Origin: Marinicella rhabdoformis | Lineage (GTDB): Bacteria; Pseudomonadota; Gammaproteobacteria; Xanthomonadales; Marinicellaceae | Length of the DNA stretch: 64,000 bases | Assembly: GCF_009671245.1 (NCBI RefSeq) | Contig: NZ_VTFS01000001.1 | Coordinates: 407,914 to 471,913, forward strand | Reading direction: 5' to 3' | Shown here: one piece after another, positions 27,686-37,424 of the stretch | Layout of the letters: each line of letters begins with the position of its first letter | How positions within the stretch are numbered: the first letter of the stretch is position 1 | Position numbers and translations under genes: made by a program | Notes under the pieces: model-generated | Databases searched by the model: none | What the model was told of the DNA's origin: nothing | Seen by the model: the letters and a program-made list of their open reading frames with translations, nothing else

Positions 27686-28363
27686 ATGCATCGACAGTTA
27701 GAAGCAAGCTGGTTGCAGGCATTGTCTGACACGTTTGAGCAAGAATATATGCGCAAACTCAATTCATTTTTACAACATGAAAAAGCGCAAGGCAAGATCA
27801 TTTACCCACCAAATCAGTTGATATTTAACGCCTTCAACAGTACGCCCCTAAATCATGTTAAAGTTGTTATTCTAGGCCAAGACCCCTACCACGGGCCAGG
27901 ACAAGCACACGGCTTGTCATTTTCTGTACCTCATGGTATGCCAATCCCTCCTTCTTTAAAAAACATCTTTAAGGAACAGGCTGCTGACTTGAGAGTATAT
28001 AACACTACTGGCAATTTATCATCTTGGGCCGCACAAGGCGTTTTGTTACTTAACAGTGTGTTAACTGTAGAAAAAGCCCAAGCTGCCAGCCACCAAAAAC
28101 AAGGCTGGGAACAGTTTACAGATCGAGTTATTTCCATCATCAATGAAACAAACCAAGGTGTGGTTTTTATGCTTTGGGGCGCATATGCTCAAAAAAAAGG
28201 CAATCAAATTAACACAAAAAAACACTTAATACTGAAAGCGCCACACCCTTCTCCATTATCTGCTCATCGTGGTTTTTTAGGTTGTAGACACTTTTCTCAA
28301 GCGAATGATTACCTTATAAAACAACAAAAAACGCCAATTGATTGGCAGTTAGCTGAAAATTAA
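27686..28363 (+). CDS. ung: Uracil-DNA glycosylase
   Basis: It removes uracil from DNA. The 225 residues carry the catalytic water-activating motif [17 protein letters not shown] and the DNA-intercalation motif [13 protein letters not shown], plus [13 protein letters not shown]. This is the family 1 pattern and length. It starts 5 bp after the two-receiver gene and may share its transcript. Confidence 0.97.
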   Translation: MHRQLEASWLQALSDTFEQEYMRKLNSFLQHEKAQGKIIYPPNQLIFNAFNSTPLNHVKVVILGQDPYHGPGQAHGLSFSVPHGMPIPPSLKNIFKEQAADLRVYNTTGNLSSWAAQGVLLLNSVLTVEKAQAASHQKQGWEQFTDRVISIINETNQGVVFMLWGAYAQKKGNQINTKKHLILKAPHPSPLSAHRGFLGCRHFSQANDYLIKQQKTPIDWQLAEN

Positions 28364-28419
28364 CTGTTTTTTATCTGACACTTTTTTATAATGATTGGAA
28401 CACAAACTGTCCATACATT

Positions 28420-30270
28420 ATGAACCTGATTAAAATTTGCCTTCTCCTTTTGCTGCTCAACAATCCGGTTATCGCGGTTTCGCCATGGTTAGAAAATTTC
28501 AACCACCCTTTGAGGCAACAACAAATTGATTTACGTTGGCATGCCGATGGTGGTGAATTTGTCATCAACTTTGAAGACCGTTTGTTGAACGAGTTAGGGA
28601 TTCAAGTGATTGACCTACCCACTCAAACTAAAACCATAGACAGCCAGCCACATGCCGTATTTCAAATCAATGACACCACCTCACTAGAGGTTCAAGCTCC
28701 TTTTGGTATTTTAGAATCTATTACCGCTGGTCAACTGCATGTCAAAGGCCAGTTCAAATGGCAAATTCAAAACGCCACCATGACGTTCAATGATTTAATT
28801 ATCAGAGCAACCAGCAAAGGAAAAGGTGCTGGTGAAATTGTCAGTGCAGAAATCATCGACCAACAGGGAAATGCCTTGTTCTTGTTAGACCACATCCATA
28901 CAGAACTCGACATCAAGCAACAGCAACTGCGCATGTTGCGCATGGATGTGAGAATAACCAGTTGGTTGGCCAATAAAATCAACATGCCACAGATAGCTCA
29001 CTGGGTTGTGGCTGAAGCGCACATGTACAATCACCTGGTCATCCCTCCAGAATATGCCATGGTTAGAGGGACACCCACATGCCCCAAAGACAGGCCTCTA
29101 TGGCCGAGCCCAACAGCTGATGCTGATGTGGCATTGATTGACATGTCTTGGGTATATCGCAGGCGAATTGACGACGATCTTGTGGTTCTCACTCCCAACG
29201 CCAGATTAAAAAATGTTGGCGAAGCTGATGTGGTCTGGCAAGGCAAGTTTACGGGTCCCGTTCCTCCTTATAACAATGAACAACATCCTTTTCTGAACTG
29301 GGCCATGTACAGAGAAATTGATAACCGGTTTGAACAAGTGGCCATTTCAGACATTAAACATGCATTCTTTGCACAGAACCAAAACTGCACATATAACTGT
29401 GGTAACAATTTTATTTTATACAAAGGCTGTGAAGACACTTACACAGTCAGCAACAATGATGGCGGCAGTTATTTAGGGCCTCGAGAAGAACTAGAAGCGT
29501 TCACAGGACTGTGGGAACAACAATGTTCATTTTTTGACCCTGATTGCAACAACACCCAAAACAACACTTCGAACTCTACGGATGAAAACCGTCTGGTTGT
29601 CAATGAGTCACAATTTTCAGATCCTGCATTAAGTTATTATTTTTCATCTTGGTATTTGGTACGTGAAGATGTCAATATATTCAATGGCATGGGTTGGATG
29701 TCATATGAATTCAGTCAAAACCAACAAAATCTGACTTGGAATATGCACTCACCGTCATCCTTTCAAAACGGTCCAGCTTCCGATGCTTATTTACCACCGA
29801 ATACCACTGCCAACGATTTAATGAGCGCATCACACCGCACTTTGCAAGTTGGAGAAGGCCACCTCACTGTTGCCGTTAAAGTCATTGATTTAGGTGGCGG
29901 TAATTTTCGTTATAACTACATGATAGAAAACCATGATTATGACCCCCAGGTTGAACAAATCATCGTTCCCCTAGATGACGACGCCAGTTATACTGATTTT
30001 GTGTGGTCTGATAAGGATTTAATCCTTAGCAATAACTGGTCTACCACTCGTCAAGATAATTTATTATCCTTAACTCAAACCAATGACAACCTCATCGATT
30101 GGGGCATGTTATTCAGCTTTTCTTTCACTTCAGACAGGCCCCCAGAACTTGGCTTAATACGCTTAGTTGGTCATGAAAACAACCAGAACCAATTCTCTGT
30201 CATGAGTCTCCGGCCGCAATTAGATGATTTGATTTTTGAGAACGGCTTTGAACAGGTCACTGTAGACTGA
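28420..30270 (+). CDS. Large secreted protein of unknown function with GFE C-terminal motif
   Basis: A 616-residue protein with a clear signal peptide (hydrophobic LLLLLLNNPVIA, cleavage near residue 19). I recognise no catalytic domain. A Cys-containing central segment reads CEDTYTVSNNDGG and then LGPREELEAFTGLW, followed by an Asn/Thr-rich stretch (CNNTQNNTSNST). The C terminus is LDDLIFENGFEQVTVD, sharing a GFE motif with the protein at 58141-59466. Likely exported, perhaps via type II secretion; that is inference. Monocistronic between ung and infA. Confidence 0.8.
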   Translation: MNLIKICLLLLLLNNPVIAVSPWLENFNHPLRQQQIDLRWHADGGEFVINFEDRLLNELGIQVIDLPTQTKTIDSQPHAVFQINDTTSLEVQAPFGILESITAGQLHVKGQFKWQIQNATMTFNDLIIRATSKGKGAGEIVSAEIIDQQGNALFLLDHIHTELDIKQQQLRMLRMDVRITSWLANKINMPQIAHWVVAEAHMYNHLVIPPEYAMVRGTPTCPKDRPLWPSPTADADVALIDMSWVYRRRIDDDLVVLTPNARLKNVGEADVVWQGKFTGPVPPYNNEQHPFLNWAMYREIDNRFEQVAISDIKHAFFAQNQNCTYNCGNNFILYKGCEDTYTVSNNDGGSYLGPREELEAFTGLWEQQCSFFDPDCNNTQNNTSNSTDENRLVVNESQFSDPALSYYFSSWYLVREDVNIFNGMGWMSYEFSQNQQNLTWNMHSPSSFQNGPASDAYLPPNTTANDLMSASHRTLQVGEGHLTVAVKVIDLGGGNFRYNYMIENHDYDPQVEQIIVPLDDDASYTDFVWSDKDLILSNNWSTTRQDNLLSLTQTNDNLIDWGMLFSFSFTSDRPPELGLIRLVGHENNQNQFSVMSLRPQLDDLIFENGFEQVTVD

Positions 30271-30368
30271 ATCACCGCTACTTTTTGAAACTGAACGCAA
30301 ACCAAACAATGTGGTGACGGCTGGTTTTATCTGGTAGAATACCCTTTTTTTTGGAAATACCACACTTT

Positions 30369-30587
30369 ATGGCAAAAGAAGACGTCATTGAATTAGAAGG
30401 CAAAGTAATCGACACTTTACCTAACACCATGTTCCGTGTTGAATTGGAAAATGGTCACATTGTGACTGCACACATCTCTGGTCGCATGAGAAAACATTAC
30501 ATCAGAATTTTGACTGGTGATACCGTAACGGTTGAATTGACACCTTACGACTTGAGCAAAGGACGCATCACGTTCCGTTCAAAATAA
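30369..30587 (+). CDS. infA: Translation initiation factor IF-1
   Basis: A 72-residue S1-like OB-fold protein that binds the ribosomal A site during initiation. The sequence from [21 protein letters not shown] to GRITFRSK is the canonical IF-1. The ATG at 30369 is chosen over an earlier in-frame codon that adds MEIPHF. Neighbouring clpA/clpS on the opposite strand is the common gammaproteobacterial arrangement. Confidence 0.97.
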   Translation: MAKEDVIELEGKVIDTLPNTMFRVELENGHIVTAHISGRMRKHYIRILTGDTVTVELTPYDLSKGRITFRSK

Positions 30588-30596
30588 ACCTGCGCC

Positions 30597-30620
30597 CATT
30601 GAGCCTTAAAAGGCTCAATG
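30597..30620. terminator. Perfect palindrome between infA and clpA
   Basis: Two 11-bp arms, CATTGAGCCTT (30597-30607) and AAGGCTCAATG (30610-30620), are perfectly complementary with a 2-bp centre. It lies in the 45-bp gap between the convergent infA and clpA stops. No T-run follows, so it is at best a weak bidirectional terminator. Confidence 0.5.
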
Positions 30621-30632
30621 AACAGCATTTCA

Positions 30633-32900
30633 TCATGGCGTGGTTTCTTCTACTGATAACAAACGCGTATTTGATAAAATATCAAACTGCAGAGCATCGT
30701 TTAACAGCTTGATTTTCACTGTACCGCCTTGTTTCAACTCTCCAAACAAAATGTCATCAATCAATGGTTTTTTAACGAATTGATCGATTGCCCTGTGCAT
30801 GGGTCTTGCCCCCATTTCAGGGTTATATCCTTGATTGACTAACCAAGTACGGGCTTCTGGACTGAGGCTGAATGTGATCTGATTTTCTGACAATTGCTGT
30901 TCTAATTCTATCATCAGCTTATCAACGATTTTTTCAACATGCTCGTGTTGTAAAGCTGCAAAGGGCACGATGGCATCCAGTCTGTTTCTGAACTCAGGCG
31001 AGAACAAACGGTTGATATCTAGCATCGCATCACTGGAATGGTCTTGTTCAGTGAAACCAAAACTGCTCTTTCCGTGTGCTTGTGCACCTGCATTGGTGGT
31101 CATTACCACCAGTACATTTCTGAAATCAGTTTCACGGCCATTTGAGTCCGTCAATTTCCCGTTGTCCATCACTTGTAACAATATATTCAAGACATCAGGA
31201 TGTGCTTTCTCAATTTCATCTAATAGCACAACACAATGCGGCGTTTGATTGACCCTTTCAGTCAACTGGCCACCTTGCTCATGTCCCACATAACCTGGTG
31301 GCGAACCGATCAATTTTGAAACGGTATGCGCCTCCATATATTCTGACATATCAAAACGCAGTAATTTCAATCCCAAATGATGCGAAAGCTGACGAACCAC
31401 TTCTGTTTTACCGACACCTGTAGGACCTGCAAACATCAGATTAGCAACGGTACGATGATCACGTACCATGCCGGCACGCGACATTTTGATCGCCGTTGCT
31501 AAAATATCTATTGCTTCATCTTGGCCAAAAATCACATGGCGTAGGCTGCGGCCAATTGACTTCAGCTTCAAAGCCTCATCTTGTGCCACATCTTCCAATG
31601 GCACCTTGGCAATACTGGCAACCACACGTTTAATATCACTGCTGTCTATCTGTTCAGCATTCTTGCCATGGATATTTTGCCAAGCACCGGCTTCATCTAT
31701 AGCATCTATGGCTTTGTCTGGCAAAAACTTATCTGTGATGTGCTTGCTGGACAATTCCACTGCATCAAAGAGTGCCTGATCACTATAAGTCACTTTATGA
31801 AAACCCTCAAAGTTGGCTTTTAAACCTTTTAGGATTTCTACTGTTTCTTGTTTGCTTGGTTCTGCAATGGTTATTTTTTGGAACCGCCTGGCCAATGCCC
31901 GGTCTTTATCAAAAATCTGTCTTGATTCATCTTGGGTGGTAGCACCAATACAGCGCATGTTTCCTGAGGCCAAAACAGGCTTCAATAAATTAGAAGTATC
32001 CAAAGAACCACCTGACACCGCCCCTGCACCAATTATGGTGTGTATTTCATCAATAAACATCACCGCATGAGGTATTTTCTTGATGTATTGAATAACCAGT
32101 TTCAAACGCTTCTCAAAGTCACCCCGATATTTTGTTCCTGCCATCAAACTGCCCATGTCGAGTGCAAAAACTCGAGTATCTTTCATCACATCTGGCACTT
32201 CATGGTTTACAATTTTCAAGGCCAAGCCTTCAGCCATGGCGGTTTTACCTACTCCAGGCTCACCGACTAACAAAGGGTTATTTTTAGATCGACGCATCAA
32301 AACTTGAATCATACGCTCAATTTCTGAATCGCGACCAATCAATGGATCAACACCACCTTTTTTGGCTTTTGCGTTGAGGTCAGTTAAGAATTCTTTGACG
32401 CTGGTAGTCTTTTGTGATTCAGCCTCTTTTTCTGTACTTGTGGGTACCGCTTTATCACCTGCCTCTTCAGACTCATTGACACCATGGGCTATACAACGCA
32501 CCACATCAAATCTGGTGATGCCTTGTTTGTTCAGCAAGTACACAGGATGTGCATCAACTTCATCAAACATTGCCACCAAAACACGATCACCTTTCACTTG
32601 CTTCAGTTCAGCTGACTGTGCAGAATATATGGCACGTTGAATGACCCGCCTGAATGCCAAAGTGGGTTGTGTATCTTGATCCACATCAGCTGGAATGATT
32701 GTCACATGCTGCGTAATTAAATCTTCCAACTCTTGTTTTAACAACGCCACATCTGCACCCACTGCATCCAAAACTTTGAGTGCATGCTTGTTTTTAAGCA
32801 ACCCCAACATCAAATGCTCCATGGTTAACATTTCATGGCGGTGGTGGCGTGCGTATTTATATATTTGATTGACTGTATTGTCTAAATGTAAATCTAACAT
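30633..32900 (-). CDS. clpA: ATP-dependent Clp protease ATP-binding subunit ClpA
   Basis: AAA+ unfoldase that feeds substrates to ClpP. 755 residues from the ATG at 32900: an N domain, D1 with Walker A GEPGVGKT near 213 and VMFIDEIHTIIGAG, and D2 with GPTGVGKTE and VVLLDEIEKAHPDV. The arginine-finger and sensor regions GYNPEMGARPMHR are intact. AGAGGTG precedes the ATG by 5 nt; a TTG further upstream is rejected. Start overlaps the clpS stop (ATGA). Confidence 0.96.
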   Translation of the reverse strand: MLDLHLDNTVNQIYKYARHHRHEMLTMEHLMLGLLKNKHALKVLDAVGADVALLKQELEDLITQHVTIIPADVDQDTQPTLAFRRVIQRAIYSAQSAELKQVKGDRVLVAMFDEVDAHPVYLLNKQGITRFDVVRCIAHGVNESEEAGDKAVPTSTEKEAESQKTTSVKEFLTDLNAKAKKGGVDPLIGRDSEIERMIQVLMRRSKNNPLLVGEPGVGKTAMAEGLALKIVNHEVPDVMKDTRVFALDMGSLMAGTKYRGDFEKRLKLVIQYIKKIPHAVMFIDEIHTIIGAGAVSGGSLDTSNLLKPVLASGNMRCIGATTQDESRQIFDKDRALARRFQKITIAEPSKQETVEILKGLKANFEGFHKVTYSDQALFDAVELSSKHITDKFLPDKAIDAIDEAGAWQNIHGKNAEQIDSSDIKRVVASIAKVPLEDVAQDEALKLKSIGRSLRHVIFGQDEAIDILATAIKMSRAGMVRDHRTVANLMFAGPTGVGKTEVVRQLSHHLGLKLLRFDMSEYMEAHTVSKLIGSPPGYVGHEQGGQLTERVNQTPHCVVLLDEIEKAHPDVLNILLQVMDNGKLTDSNGRETDFRNVLVVMTTNAGAQAHGKSSFGFTEQDHSSDAMLDINRLFSPEFRNRLDAIVPFAALQHEHVEKIVDKLMIELEQQLSENQITFSLSPEARTWLVNQGYNPEMGARPMHRAIDQFVKKPLIDDILFGELKQGGTVKIKLLNDALQFDILSNTRLLSVEETTP

Positions 32901-33220
32901 CACATCACCTCTGTTACACACAATAATGGGTGCTCATTTTCACGAGCAAATTCATTCACTATGGTCGATTTGGTTTCAGCCACTTCATGGGTAAATACAC
33001 CGCACAATCCTTTGCCTCTTGTGTGTACGTGAAGCATAATTTGCGTCGCCTTTTGTTCGTCCATTCTAAAAAATCGCATCAATACTTCTATGACGAAATC
33101 CATGGGTGTGTAGTCATCATTCAACAGCACCACTTTATACATTTGAGGTTCTTTGAATTCATGCTCAACCTGTTCTAACAGTTCGGCATCTATATTGTAT
33201 GGGTTGTTTTCGTTGCTCAT
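32900..33220 (-). CDS. clpS: ClpS adaptor protein
   Basis: A 106-residue adaptor that delivers N-degron substrates to ClpA. The conserved [18 protein letters not shown] and [19 protein letters not shown] segments hold the substrate-binding pocket and ClpA-binding surface. It is directly coupled to clpA. Confidence 0.96.
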   Translation of the reverse strand: MSNENNPYNIDAELLEQVEHEFKEPQMYKVVLLNDDYTPMDFVIEVLMRFFRMDEQKATQIMLHVHTRGKGLCGVFTHEVAETKSTIVNEFARENEHPLLCVTEVM

Positions 33221-33337
33221 TGCTATTTTTATTGAAATATAACTGCTATTTAAGGTGCTTCCACCTGAATTTCAAGTAGGCAATCTTTCAGTGTTAAAAC
33301 ACACTGCTTTTTGCAACCATAATCTGTTTAATTATAA

Positions 33338-35278
33338 TTATAAAGCTTTTCGTGTTTTAATTGCTTCAAGCAATTGTTGTAATTGATGAATATAGGCTTT
33401 GTTGTTTTGTTGCCCAGGACCAAATCGGGCTTTCAAATACAACCTTTCAAATTGTGTCAACAAAGGGCTTAAATCTTCTCTTGTAGCGATGATCAGTCGA
33501 TTATTCGTACGTAAACCACGTTGTAAAGCCACGTCCCATTCTGATTTAGGCCATAATAAATGAACATACTGGCGGTATATTTTTTGATAGTCAGAATATA
33601 CTGGACGGCCTCTATACCACAACCAGGCAGCAACCAAAAGACTCAACAGCAATAGCATACTTGCCATGACCAATGCAATTTCAGTACTGTCATGGTGTTT
33701 AAAACCCATCAATTCAAACATCGCATTTTGTTTTGACACATTAAAATCACGTACCCAACGGTTCCATTTATACCTCATCGTATCCAAACTTTCTCTAGAG
33801 TCACGTAACCACTCAAAATCAAACCAATGACGGGGTTGTTCAATGATAGATTGGGCACCTGTTGAAAGCCTTTCAGGTGACACCACGGATGTGGGATCAA
33901 CACGATGCCATGATCCAACACCTGGCTGTGATTCGATAAACACTTCAGCCCAGGCATGTGCATCAGATTGCTTTATCAGCAAATAATCTCCCATATCCAC
34001 ACCGCCCTGATACCCGGTAACCACACGAGATGGGATTCCTGCCATCCTCATCATGATGACAAAAGTTGATGCATAATGCTCACAAAAACCACGCTTTGTT
34101 TCAAATAAGAATTGGTCAATAACATGCCCTGAAAGTGACGGTGGTGTGTATGAATAAAAAAAACCTTGTTGATTAAAGTGCGCCAGTGCTTTATTTACAA
34201 TTGTGGTTGTAGGTTGTTGATTTTGATCAGCGACCCACGAACGCATCATCTCCAATGTTTTGGGGTTCATTTCCTTAGGATAATTGAGCAAACTTGCTCT
34301 TTCATTGGCAGTTAGTTCTTGATCTAAAGCATCCAATAAAATTGACTTCACATCATAATGCTTTATTTGATTAATTTTTGTCGGTGAATACATACTTGAA
34401 TCTGACAGAAGGAATGCACCTTGAAAACCACTCAACACATAATCCAAACCAAACATATAATGTTGACCTGTGGCTTCTTGCTCAATTTGATAGCTCACCA
34501 CGTTGTCAGGGTTGAATTTTTTTATAGCAGGCCTTAATTGTGCCCTCTGTCTCGTCCAAGTTTCTCCGTCATAATTGCTTAAAACAGGCCCGCGCCAATA
34601 CAAATCTTTGCTTTCAGGCATTTTACCAGAATCAAAAGTCGCTCTAAAAGCGGGTGAATCATCCATAAAAAGTTCAACAATAGAACCTGGGCTCATGCTA
34701 TCTGATATCCCAGTCTTACCTTCCCCAAATATATCTGGAGAACCCCATATTGGAGAACCCAAACGCGGAAAAAACAGAAAAAACACAATCGCAAAAGGTA
34801 TACCTGCGGCCATCAGGCCAGCAGTCTTTTTTAACTGCCTCTTATCTAACCAGCCTCCTACTTTATCAAACTGCAATAAGAATAAAGCATGACTGCTGGC
34901 GAATGTTGCCAACAACAAATAAAAAATCAATATCAAATCTTGCGAATAAAGGAACCGAGTCATGATAACAAAATAGCACAACATGGCGACCAAATAGGCA
35001 TCACGCCTTCGGTACAACTCCAATAATTTCATGACCGTCATCGTCAGCAAGATGCTGACACTCACCTCCCTTGAAATACCAAAGCCTTGCGAATAAGCCA
35101 AAAAAATCACTGCAGCGACGGCCAACAAACTCAAGACCAAAGCATGCCCTTTTTTAATATGGTTTATCTGTGCATATACACGATAACCCACAACCACAAA
35201 AGTCATAGGCAAAAACCAAATCGGCAACCGGCCAATTTGTGGCAATACCGAAATCAAAACGGCCAAAATCAACCACAA
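33338..35278 (-). CDS. Transglutaminase-like membrane protein (TgpA/DUF3488 type)
   Basis: A protein of about 646 residues: several N-terminal transmembrane helices, a periplasmic transglutaminase domain with Cys in KRGFCEHYAS, His in SDAHAWAEVF and Asp in WHRVDPT, one more helix near 545, and a C-terminal cytoplasmic tail. The first usual start codon is TTG at 35278, but family members begin several residues before LLWLIL; the frame is open back to 35332 with only a CTG (35296) as possible start. Third gene of the moxR-DUF58-tgpA cluster. Confidence 0.85.
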   Translation of the reverse strand: MWLILAVLISVLPQIGRLPIWFLPMTFVVVGYRVYAQINHIKKGHALVLSLLAVAAVIFLAYSQGFGISREVSVSILLTMTVMKLLELYRRRDAYLVAMLCYFVIMTRFLYSQDLILIFYLLLATFASSHALFLLQFDKVGGWLDKRQLKKTAGLMAAGIPFAIVFFLFFPRLGSPIWGSPDIFGEGKTGISDSMSPGSIVELFMDDSPAFRATFDSGKMPESKDLYWRGPVLSNYDGETWTRQRAQLRPAIKKFNPDNVVSYQIEQEATGQHYMFGLDYVLSGFQGAFLLSDSSMYSPTKINQIKHYDVKSILLDALDQELTANERASLLNYPKEMNPKTLEMMRSWVADQNQQPTTTIVNKALAHFNQQGFFYSYTPPSLSGHVIDQFLFETKRGFCEHYASTFVIMMRMAGIPSRVVTGYQGGVDMGDYLLIKQSDAHAWAEVFIESQPGVGSWHRVDPTSVVSPERLSTGAQSIIEQPRHWFDFEWLRDSRESLDTMRYKWNRWVRDFNVSKQNAMFELMGFKHHDSTEIALVMASMLLLLSLLVAAWLWYRGRPVYSDYQKIYRQYVHLLWPKSEWDVALQRGLRTNNRLIIATREDLSPLLTQFERLYLKARFGPGQQNNKAYIHQLQQLLEAIKTRKAL

Positions 35279-35316
35279 TAATTGCTTGTCACTCAGCTCT
35301 GATTTGATGCTCGCTT

Positions 35317-36264
35317 TTAATTTGGCGATGACTCACCTCCACCAAAGAGTGCCAATTGCTTTAAACACAAAGCCATTTGTGCTGCTCCATGCGTCATCTC
35401 ACTGGAAAATCCCGGTAAAACCAATTGATAATCTATGTTTTCATGTTCAGCCTGTATCACCCAAGCAGCCAAACGAGACAATTTGGCTTCCGTATGGGCC
35501 ATGTGCATTTGTTCAAAGTCAAACATCATATGTTTTCCTTGTGTTGACTCATATTGTTTCACCCAAGTTTTGTCACTTTGGGCTGTTTTTTTCCAGGCGA
35601 TGTCACGCAGCGGGTCTCCTACTTGGTATTCTCTCACACTGGCCAATTCATCACCTTTTATGGGCAAGTCTTTTTCACCATCAACGCCACCATGACTTGG
35701 ATAAGCCGGAACAGGCCTTTCCGGTTTGGGGTATACCAACGCACTTGTATCAGGCGTACAATACACCCAAACTGTAAACAAACCCATTGGATATCGCGTG
35801 AATAATTTAATCCTGGGTACCGGCTCATAACCGCGTTTGATGGTTTCAAAGTGAAAAGGCAACAGCCCCACACCATGCTCAATATGAGCCACCTTTTCTT
35901 TGCCCAATGATGAACTCACCACTTGCCATTTATCTTGGGAGTGACACAGCTCTAATTGTGCTTCTGCTACATCACCTAAAAATACTGGCTCAACTTTGAT
36001 TCGCCTCAATGTGATATTTCGCATATTGAAAAATGTCTGCAACAACATCACTTGTGTCATACCAAATAACAAAAAAACCAACATCAAGCCCATGTTGTTA
36101 TTGAAATTCAACGCCGCCATCAACATGACCACCCAAATGACTGCAAAAAATAAGCCGGGTTTACTGGGCAGCACATAAATCCGCCGCCAATTAAATTCCA
36201 CAGGCAACGGCTCAACACCTCGACGATTGATAAAACCATCAATAAATGTCTTGATTTTAACCAT
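35317..36264 (-). CDS. DUF58 domain protein
   Basis: A 315-residue protein with two N-terminal transmembrane helices (about 38-75) and a soluble DUF58/von Willebrand-like region. The GDELASVREYQVGDPLRDIAWKKTA segment is the family's hallmark. The ATG at 36264 overlaps the upstream ATPase stop (ATGA). The MoxR ATPase, DUF58 and transglutaminase proteins together are thought to form a chaperone-like envelope system; the precise role is not known. Confidence 0.87.
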   Translation of the reverse strand: MVKIKTFIDGFINRRGVEPLPVEFNWRRIYVLPSKPGLFFAVIWVVMLMAALNFNNNMGLMLVFLLFGMTQVMLLQTFFNMRNITLRRIKVEPVFLGDVAEAQLELCHSQDKWQVVSSSLGKEKVAHIEHGVGLLPFHFETIKRGYEPVPRIKLFTRYPMGLFTVWVYCTPDTSALVYPKPERPVPAYPSHGGVDGEKDLPIKGDELASVREYQVGDPLRDIAWKKTAQSDKTWVKQYESTQGKHMMFDFEQMHMAHTEAKLSRLAAWVIQAEHENIDYQLVLPGFSSEMTHGAAQMALCLKQLALFGGGESSPN

Positions 36265-37163
36265 CAAGTAAACGGTGTGTCTGCTGCAATCTGATGAATG
36301 ATTTTTTTAACTACATCGAAGCCCTGGCTCGACACCAAACGGTGTCTACAAACAGGATAAAAAGCATCGGCAACATCTTCTGGAATTAAAAAATCACGAC
36401 CTGCCATAAAAGCCATAGCTTGAGACAGTTTAAAAAAAGACAAGCCAGCCCTGGGAGATAAACCGTGAGCTAAATCAGGATGTTGTCGTGTTTGCGCAAT
36501 CAACTGCTGTAAATGATCTAACACCTCTTCACTGGCATGGACTTCTGAAACTTGTTGTTGCCATTTTTTAAGTTGGCTGACATCAGCTAAAGGCTTTAAA
36601 GGTTCATATAAGCCTTTCAAATAAGCTTGACTGTAGAGCGCACGTTCACTTTCTCGACTGGGATAACCCAAAGACAAGCTGATAATGAACCGGTCCAATT
36701 GTGAATGTGGGAGGTGATAAGTGCCGGCATCATCCATGGGATTTTGTGTCGCCATCACAAAAAACACCTCTTCTAAATCATAGGTTGTGCCATCCATGCT
36801 GACTTGATTTTCAGCCATGGCCTCAAGCAATGCGCTTTGTGTTTTCGGTGTCGCACGATTAAGCTCATCTGCTAATAGGAACTGGGTGAATATGGGCCCC
36901 TTGTGGTAAGTAAAGCTTTGTTCTTTTCCATCATATATACTGACACCCAAAACATCACTGGGCATCATGTCAGAGGTTAATTGAACACGTGTATAGTCCA
37001 TGCCGAAAGTTTGTGCTAAAGCTGCCGCCAAGGTCGTTTTTCCAAGTCCCGGCCTGTCCTCAAGTAAAACATGACCACCGGCTAACAAGGCAGCAATGAC
37101 CAACTTAATCTGAGGTTCTTTGTCTAAAATTTTAGCACCAATGGCGTCAACCATATGCTTCAT
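36264..37163 (-). CDS. MoxR-type AAA+ ATPase
   Basis: A 299-residue ATPase with Walker A EDRPGLGKTTLA, QLTSDMMPSDVLG, Walker B-type FLLADELNRATPKTQSALLEAM and the sensor ATQNPMDDAGTYHLPHSQLDRF. This is the MoxR signature. Start taken at ATG 37163 (an upstream TTG at 37199 is possible). First gene of the three-gene cluster. Confidence 0.93.
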   Translation of the reverse strand: MKHMVDAIGAKILDKEPQIKLVIAALLAGGHVLLEDRPGLGKTTLAAALAQTFGMDYTRVQLTSDMMPSDVLGVSIYDGKEQSFTYHKGPIFTQFLLADELNRATPKTQSALLEAMAENQVSMDGTTYDLEEVFFVMATQNPMDDAGTYHLPHSQLDRFIISLSLGYPSRESERALYSQAYLKGLYEPLKPLADVSQLKKWQQQVSEVHASEEVLDHLQQLIAQTRQHPDLAHGLSPRAGLSFFKLSQAMAFMAGRDFLIPEDVADAFYPVCRHRLVSSQGFDVVKKIIHQIAADTPFT

Positions 37164-37424
37164 AGGGTTCGTATCCAAATTTTTTTTGCTCCTAGTCAAT
37201 GACTCAATAGACCGTAAATGGCCAATATAATTTCATTGATTCTAACTGAGGTTTGTCAATTTTTAAACCACGCCCTCAAAGAGACTGAGGCGTTACTGGT
37301 TTTATTGTAGGTGCTGTGGGATGAATTTTTTGTCGAAATGTACAACAAAGGCAGCTGTAACATCAGTTTGAACATAAATCAGAAGCTCCCAACCAAGGTG
37401 TAAGAAGCTTCCCTTTTCAATTAA

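Noticed and set aside
35286-35777. 163-codon plus-strand frame
   Set aside because: Lies fully antisense to the DUF58 gene, whose family motifs are clear.
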